In this document: positions 7,186 to 10,575 of the stretch, piece after piece
How the letters are laid out: the number at the start of each line of letters is the position of its first letter
How positions within the stretch are numbered: the first letter of the stretch is position 1
From: Thermotogae bacterium
GTDB taxonomy: Bacteria; Thermotogota; Thermotogae; Thermotogales; DSM-5069
Length of the DNA stretch: 10,575 nt
Direction of reading: 5' to 3'
NCBI GenBank assembly: GCA_003641785.1
Contig: QNAO01000014.1
Span: 1-10,575 of the forward strand
Program-made: the position numbers and the translations under genes
Notes under the pieces: generated by a model
What the model saw: the letters and a program-made list of their open reading frames with translations, nothing else
What the model was told of the DNA's origin: nothing
Databases searched by the model: none

Positions 7186-7347
7186 CTACTTGAGTCGAAG
7201 AACCCGCAAGACAAATGGAATGATCATAATGCAGTAGAGAACAGCTTCCTGAGCGCTTTTGGTCTTTATGATATTCCTCAGAATTATGAAAGCTATGAAA
7301 GCACTGAGTACATAATAAAGAAATGTAACTACCGCGTTGAGAAACAT
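7186..7347 (-). CDS. Small membrane protein, 53 residues, two predicted membrane segments
   Basis: This frame reads MFLNAVVTFLYYVLSAFIAF, then IILRNIIKTK, then a second hydrophobic stretch (residues 35-50, EAVLYCIMIIPFVLRV) and a basic end LRLK. The two hydrophobic segments are separated by a short basic loop (RNIIKTKSAQ), which suggests a helical hairpin with the loop in the cytoplasm. It fills the gap between the permease and zinc hydrolase genes exactly: its ATG is 13 nt after the permease stop, with AAGGGGTGA across that stop as ribosome binding site, and its TAG is 15 nt before the hydrolase GTG. An overlapping 71-codon frame starting at 7357 runs into the hydrolase gene and has no membrane-like pattern, so it is the shadow. 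I recognise no family. Its position suggests an accessory subunit of the permease, as DctQ is to DctM, though DctQ is larger with four segments. Confidence 0.72.
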   Translation of the reverse strand: MFLNAVVTFLYYVLSAFIAFIILRNIIKTKSAQEAVLYCIMIIPFVLRVLRLK

Positions 7348-7360
7348 TTTTCATCACCCC

Positions 7361-8653
7361 TTATCCAGCAACCAAGAAAGAAAGCTGGTTGCTGAATATT
7401 AAGAACAGAGTGCACACCAAAAGAATAAAAAGAGAAGGCACTATACATGCTTTTAGAAATTCCGTGTAGCGACCTTTGAATTCCAGTTCCATAACCGTGG
7501 CTCTTCCAACAACTGCAGTTGGGGGCAAAGAATCTCCAACAGGCCACATCACAGCCATCGCCGAAAGCGCAATTATGGGATTCATGGCTTTCATGTTGAA
7601 AAGAAGTACCAGTGGAACTCCAAGAAGTGGGGCAACTGCGTACTGCAGCAAACCTTCAGAAACAGGCAAAATAATCCACAGTGTTCCGAAAAGCACCCAA
7701 AGAGGCAGGGTTACCACACCAAGTGATATCAATCCCCGAGCTCCACTCAAAGCCATAGATTGTATCAAGACGCCGACGACAATCATTATTCCCACCAAAG
7801 GAATCAGCGAATGAATAGTTTCTTCGGCAATGGCAAAAATCTTGAGCTTCTTTGGACTCATTAAAATCGCCACGACAGCGGATATTACGAACATGAGAGG
7901 CAAACCCAGTATAGGCATATCAAATGGCCACACTCGTCCTGCAATTATCAGCAAAAAGAGCACAGCGAAAGGAAGACCGACTCTAAACCAATTCATACCC
8001 TCAGGTGGTTCAGGCAACTCACGCAAGGTCTTATCCAGATCTACGACTTTACCCTTTCCTCCAAGGTAGAACATAGTAAACAGAGCTCCCACCACAGACA
8101 ACACCAATAAAGGACCCATGAATCCGACATAAGGCATATTGGAACCAGCAGCCGCCATCATTGCCCACAAATTGATTGGGGGTGCCGCTGCACTCATAGC
8201 CGCGCACAAGAATATGATGGCCGCTGTTTTCCTCTCGGATATACCCATATAAGTCAGGACCGTGCCAACCAGTGTTCCAACTGTTAGTACCGTCGCTGCT
8301 CCAGAGCCTGTGAGAGCTCCTGGTATCAAAAGAACAACTGTGAGAAGAAACAAACACAGCGCTCTGTGTTTGTGAAAGGTCTTAACGATTGATCTAACCA
8401 TGTACACAATCCCGCCGGACTCTTTGAGTACGCTCATAAAAAATGTCGCTGTGATAAATATCAAACAGACATCGTAATAGGTAAACGCTCCCTCAACAAT
8501 GTGCCTTATCGGCAAATTCCCTGTATGAACCACAAACGCCGCTATTGCCGCAGCAAACATCGAAAGCTCAATGCTCAACTTGAAAAGCTTTGCTACAGTG
8601 AATGTCGCGGCTATTACTACCAAAATGAGAGTAGCGTGGGCATACATATCCAT
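7361..8653 (-). CDS. DctM-like / ion-transporter-superfamily permease
   Basis: A 430-residue, strongly hydrophobic protein with roughly 11-12 membrane segments. It resembles TRAP transporter large subunits (DctM) and related secondary transporters of the IT superfamily. Two polar, small-residue-rich re-entrant segments occur in the two halves: GALTGSGAATVLTVGT (about 112-127) with AAAPPINLWAM (about 156-166), and MWPVGDSLPPTAVVGRATV (about 369-387). This fits the inverted-repeat fold in which such hairpins bind substrate and sodium. A charged cytoplasmic loop (KGKVVDLDKTLRELPEPPEG, about 200-219) links the halves. The start taken is the ATG at 8653, since GGGGGT (8660-8665) is 6 nt before it; a GTG one codon earlier is possible but too close to that site. 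No conventional DctP or DctQ gene is adjacent. Probable role: uptake of a small carboxylated solute such as an amino acid or dicarboxylate, perhaps the product of the downstream hydrolases. Confidence 0.82.
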   Translation of the reverse strand: MDMYAHATLILVVIAATFTVAKLFKLSIELSMFAAAIAAFVVHTGNLPIRHIVEGAFTYYDVCLIFITATFFMSVLKESGGIVYMVRSIVKTFHKHRALCLFLLTVVLLIPGALTGSGAATVLTVGTLVGTVLTYMGISERKTAAIIFLCAAMSAAAPPINLWAMMAAAGSNMPYVGFMGPLLVLSVVGALFTMFYLGGKGKVVDLDKTLRELPEPPEGMNWFRVGLPFAVLFLLIIAGRVWPFDMPILGLPLMFVISAVVAILMSPKKLKIFAIAEETIHSLIPLVGIMIVVGVLIQSMALSGARGLISLGVVTLPLWVLFGTLWIILPVSEGLLQYAVAPLLGVPLVLLFNMKAMNPIIALSAMAVMWPVGDSLPPTAVVGRATVMELEFKGRYTEFLKACIVPSLFILLVCTLFLIFSNQLSFLVAG

Positions 8654-8669
8654 CACATTACCCCCGTTC

Positions 8670-9266
8670 TCACTGTTCGATAAGAGCTTTTATAGCTGGC
8701 CCGATGTCGAAGACTCCCTCTACCTCAAGAATTGGTATCTGCTTTGACTCAGATATCATCGTGAAAAATCCATCGGAATTGCTTTCTTTAATAACCAGTA
8801 TCAGATCACAGTTTGGAATAACAGTTTCGATAGACTTAGCGTCAGTTTCGTCCACTCTGCGCGCCATTCCTTCAATATGGGCACCAATGATAAGCATTCC
8901 TTGTTTTCGAGCTTCTTCCATAACTTCTTTTATGCGATTAACCTCAAAGTTAATGTCAACACCAGCGGCACCCATACCTTTAAGACTTGTTCCTGTCGTG
9001 ATGACAAGTGTTTTATAGCCTTCACCCGATGCTGCTTTGTTTCTAAGCACTTCGGCTGTTAAAAGGTCCTGCTGATCAGACTGAACTCCCGCTCTTTCAC
9101 AAACAAGCCTGAACTTCAAAGCTCCTGGACTTTGTCCACAGGTGGTTACAACAATCGGTAGTTCAATCTTAGGTAAAGCGAGTTCCTCAGAAAAGCCAAA
9201 GATGACAAAGAAGAATACCAGACAAATCATGATGGAAATGCGTTTAGTGCTGGAAGAGTGGGTCAT
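8670..9266 (-). CDS. Exported Rossmann-like protein, DUF6305-like
   Basis: This 198-residue protein has a signal peptide (basic STKR then hydrophobic residues 11-25, probable cleavage near FGFS-EE). The mature part alternates strands and helices like a small flavodoxin/Rossmann-type fold. Conspicuous motifs are VVTTCGQSPGAL (39-50), VITTGTSLKGMGAAGVDI (88-105), IIGAHIEGMARR (126-137) and VIKESNSDGFFT (158-169). These match my memory of the uncharacterised exported family DUF6305, which is often next to permease genes; this could not be checked here. It is the first gene of the operon: AAGGAGGTG (9275-9283) is 8 nt before the ATG, and a good promoter lies about 50 nt upstream. The stop is 16 nt before the permease start. 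It has no Cys lipobox. Its place suggests a solute-binding or sensing part of the transporter, but that is inference. Confidence 0.82.
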   Translation of the reverse strand: MTHSSSTKRISIMICLVFFFVIFGFSEELALPKIELPIVVTTCGQSPGALKFRLVCERAGVQSDQQDLLTAEVLRNKAASGEGYKTLVITTGTSLKGMGAAGVDINFEVNRIKEVMEEARKQGMLIIGAHIEGMARRVDETDAKSIETVIPNCDLILVIKESNSDGFFTMISESKQIPILEVEGVFDIGPAIKALIEQ

Positions 9267-9312
9267 AGGATCAACACCTCCTTAATGGTTCGTGATGCGA
9301 AGTACGATTGTA

Positions 9313-9340
9313 ATTATATCACCTCTCGCTTCTTTGAAAA
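9313..9340 (-). promoter_or_regulatory. Sigma-70-type promoter of the six-gene operon
   Basis: On the - strand, TTTTCA (9335-9340, 4 of 6 matches to TTGACA) is followed after 16 nt by a perfect TATAAT (9313-9318). The -10 is preceded by TGA, giving an extended -10 (TGnTATAAT). Transcription would begin around 9306, leaving a leader of about 40 nt that contains AAGGAGGTG before the ATG at 9266. No clear operator is seen overlapping it. Confidence 0.8.
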
Positions 9341-9355
9341 AAGATTAACCCAGTC

Positions 9356-9475
9356 CTACATTATTTCTCCAAATTTTTGCAATTCATGTTTAAAAAAATG
9401 CTCTAATAGTAAGGTCACTTTCTTACCAATAGAAGCAAGAATTAGCAGAACCGCGAACAGGATTTTTGCCAACAC
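9356..9475 (-). CDS. Possible 39-residue hydrophobic peptide (doubtful)
   Basis: A GTG-started frame reads MLAKILFAVLLILASIGKK in its first half if translation begins at 9475 or at TTG 9472 (first residue or two uncertain), then a charged tail ending in HELQKFGEIM. The first half looks like a single membrane segment closed by Lys-Lys, and the tail could form an amphipathic helix. Against it, an in-frame TAG lies directly upstream, no ribosome binding site precedes it, and the region is AT-rich, which favours chance hydrophobic frames. It ends just before the operon promoter. It could also be a remnant of a decayed membrane protein gene. I recognise no family. Confidence 0.2.
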   Translation of the reverse strand: MLAKILFAVLLILASIGKKVTLLLEHFFKHELQKFGEIM

Positions 9476-9684
9476 AAACTATTTGAAGCGAGCAGATAGT
9501 GAAACATGTTGTTAGTGATATTAATTGAGAAAAAATCAACTAAAGGATAAGAAAGCAAACTGCGTGCGTGGTTAGTGTTCTGAAACACTTGTTTTTGGAA
9601 ATCATGGTGCCGTCGAGGACATTAGAGAACAACAAAGTCATCAAAATACAATACTGTGCCACCGAATATGAAATAAATAACTTC

Positions 9685-10191
9685 TCAGCTAAGAATAAGA
9701 ACTCCAAGGAATCCACCGGTGATTATCAAAAAGATAGGATGAATCCTTGTTTTTGCAGACAGAAGAAAAATGGTGCCAGCAATAATCCATACTTGTGCAA
9801 TTTTGGCATATGGTAAAAAGAGAGACACAACGGTTACAGTTATCATTATGGTTGTGAGAGATCTCAATGTATTCGTTATCTTTCTCTTGTCAAGGCGAAC
9901 CTTTCTTGAAATCATCCACGCAGTCAAGGCTACCAGTATCGGTGGTGTGATAAAAGCCAGAGTATTCAGAAGAGCACCTGCGAAACCATAATGCATGTAT
10001 CCTGTATACGTAGCGAGATTTATCGCAACAGGACCGGGAGTTATCTGGGCAATCGAAACTGCCTGTGCAAACTGTTCCGGTGTCAGCAATCCTCGAGAAA
10101 CGAGCTCAGCTTTCAGCACTCCCACAATTGCCCAACCACCACCAAAAGCAACAAAACCTATCTTGAAAAAGACGAAAGCAAGGTCAATCAT
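9685..10191 (-). CDS. Short-chain ChrA-family transporter, second half-protein
   Basis: The 168-residue membrane protein begins MIDLAFVFFKIGFVAFGGGW, the usual N-terminus of the ChrA (CHR) family. SIAQITPGPVAINLATYTGY and GALLNTLAFITPPILVAL follow, which is the family's PGP...N...G...PP signature. Single-domain CHR proteins of this size are commonly encoded as adjacent pairs whose products are thought to work together, equivalent to one long two-domain ChrA. Some family members export chromate, but many are of unknown substrate. The start is the ATG at 10191-10189, which shares its A with the TGA of the upstream gene. An AGAGG about 10 nt upstream supports it. A longer frame to 10341 would add 50 residues read from the upstream gene and lacks any transporter character. 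Confidence 0.9.
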   Translation of the reverse strand: MIDLAFVFFKIGFVAFGGGWAIVGVLKAELVSRGLLTPEQFAQAVSIAQITPGPVAINLATYTGYMHYGFAGALLNTLAFITPPILVALTAWMISRKVRLDKRKITNTLRSLTTIMITVTVVSLFLPYAKIAQVWIIAGTIFLLSAKTRIHPIFLIITGGFLGVLILS

Positions 10192-10575
10192 CAGAATTTC
10201 GCCTCTTTTATGTAAAGAAGAATAAATGCGCTGATCAGGATCACTATTAAAAACGATCCTTTCAAATATAGAAGAACTGCAGTAGCCACAACTACAAGAG
10301 TTTTGTACACACTCCATTTTTGGCGTTTCACAAGATGCCAAAGAATGTTAACAAGCAGTCCCACAATTGCCATATAGCATCCCTTCAAAAACCTACCGAT
10401 GTACACGTTGTCTGAAAACAATCTCACTATACTGGTGACACCAACAATAGCGAAGAATGGAGGTATGATTACAGCTATTCCTGCAGCAAATGCACCCGAA
10501 ATGCCAGCAATTCTTTTGCCAAGCAACAAAGCGGTGTTGAAAGCTATTGGACCTGGTATACATTGCGCAAAGGAG
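10191..10575 (-). CDS. Short-chain ChrA-family transporter, first half-protein (5' end outside window)
   Basis: The frame is open to the right edge of the window, so the N-terminus is missing and about 127 residues remain. It opens with FAQCIPGPIAFNTALLLGKR followed by ISGAFAAGIAVIIPPFFAIV, the same PGP...N...G...PP signature as the downstream partner, so this is the other member of a CHR pair. Several further hydrophobic segments follow, ending in ILLYIKEAKF. The in-frame TTG at 10529 lies inside the conserved signature and is not the start. Its stop overlaps the partner's start by one base (TGATG), indicating coupled translation and balanced amounts of the two half-transporters. The substrate (chromate, sulfate-like or another anion) cannot be told. 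Confidence 0.87.
   Translation of the reverse strand, partial: SFAQCIPGPIAFNTALLLGKRIAGISGAFAAGIAVIIPPFFAIVGVTSIVRLFSDNVYIGRFLKGCYMAIVGLLVNILWHLVKRQKWSVYKTLVVVATAVLLYLKGSFLIVILISAFILLYIKEAKF

Larger units (their letters stand above)
9284..9684. other. AT-rich intergenic region between chrA pair and six-gene operon
   Basis: About 400 nt without a convincing gene. It holds the operon promoter (9313-9340), the doubtful 39-codon frame (9356-9475), the heptamer GTTAGTG twice exactly 60 nt apart (9511-9517 and 9571-9577), and a short inverted repeat AGTGTT-CTGA-AACACT (9574-9589). No clear terminator is seen after the chrA-like gene that ends at 9685. Plus-strand frames here lack ribosome binding sites and family resemblance. 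Confidence 0.6.

Noticed and set aside
7142..7357. 71-codon - strand frame overlapping the 53-residue membrane protein gene
   Set aside because: It runs 29 nt into the zinc hydrolase gene and is Cys/His/Ser-rich without pattern, whereas the other frame gives two clean membrane segments and ends just before the hydrolase ribosome binding site.
9258..9515. 85-codon + strand frame across the operon promoter region
   Set aside because: It overlaps the signal-peptide start of the exported protein and the TATAAT promoter, has no ribosome binding site and shows no recognisable domain.
9574..9597. Inverted repeat followed by T-run as a + strand terminator
   Set aside because: The stem is only 6 bp and AT-rich, and no + strand gene lies upstream for it to serve.
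10192..10341. 50-residue N-terminal extension of the second ChrA-like protein
   Set aside because: It lies wholly within the upstream ChrA-like gene, is Cys/Ser-rich and non-membrane. The ATG at 10191 gives the standard ChrA N-terminus.

Overview
The window suggests a thermophilic bacterium of the Thermotogota, most likely close to Pseudothermotoga. The grounds are a dihydropteroate synthase with a long N-terminal extension, tandem secreted C69 dipeptidases, moderate GC content, tightly packed operons and strong AGGAGG-type ribosome binding sites. The assignment rests on recognising protein types, not on a database match.

Left part (2-2717, + strand): three tightly linked genes run rightward. 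They are an RNA methyltransferase cut by the window edge (THUMP/RlmL-YpsC type), a CoA-pyrophosphatase-like Nudix hydrolase, and dihydropteroate synthase (folP). A perfectly palindromic GC-rich hairpin flanked by A-run and T-run (2691-2717) closes this operon. Because it is symmetrical, it also serves the convergent operon arriving from the right.

Central part (2738-9340, - strand): a strong promoter near 9313-9340 appears to drive six co-directional genes, read right to left. They are an exported Rossmann-like protein (DUF6305-like), a DctM-like multi-pass permease, a 53-residue membrane protein that is easily missed, a membrane-anchored zinc hydrolase of the M14/AstE-AspA superfamily, and two paralogous secreted C69 (Ntn-hydrolase) dipeptidases. 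The gaps are 16, 13, 15, 29 and 84 nt. I read this as one extracytoplasmic system that cleaves amide-linked substrates (dipeptides or N-acyl amino acids) and imports the products. The exported protein and the 53-residue protein would stand in for the binding protein and small membrane subunit of a TRAP transporter. This is the most interesting content of the window. The functional link is inference from gene order.

Right part (9685-10575, - strand): a pair of short ChrA-type (chromate/anion transporter family) genes overlaps by one base, and the upstream one is cut by the window edge. Between them and the central operon lies about 400 nt of AT-rich DNA. It holds the operon promoter, a doubtful 39-codon hydrophobic reading frame, and a small inverted repeat.

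No tRNA, rRNA, CRISPR array, insertion sequence or phage gene was seen.
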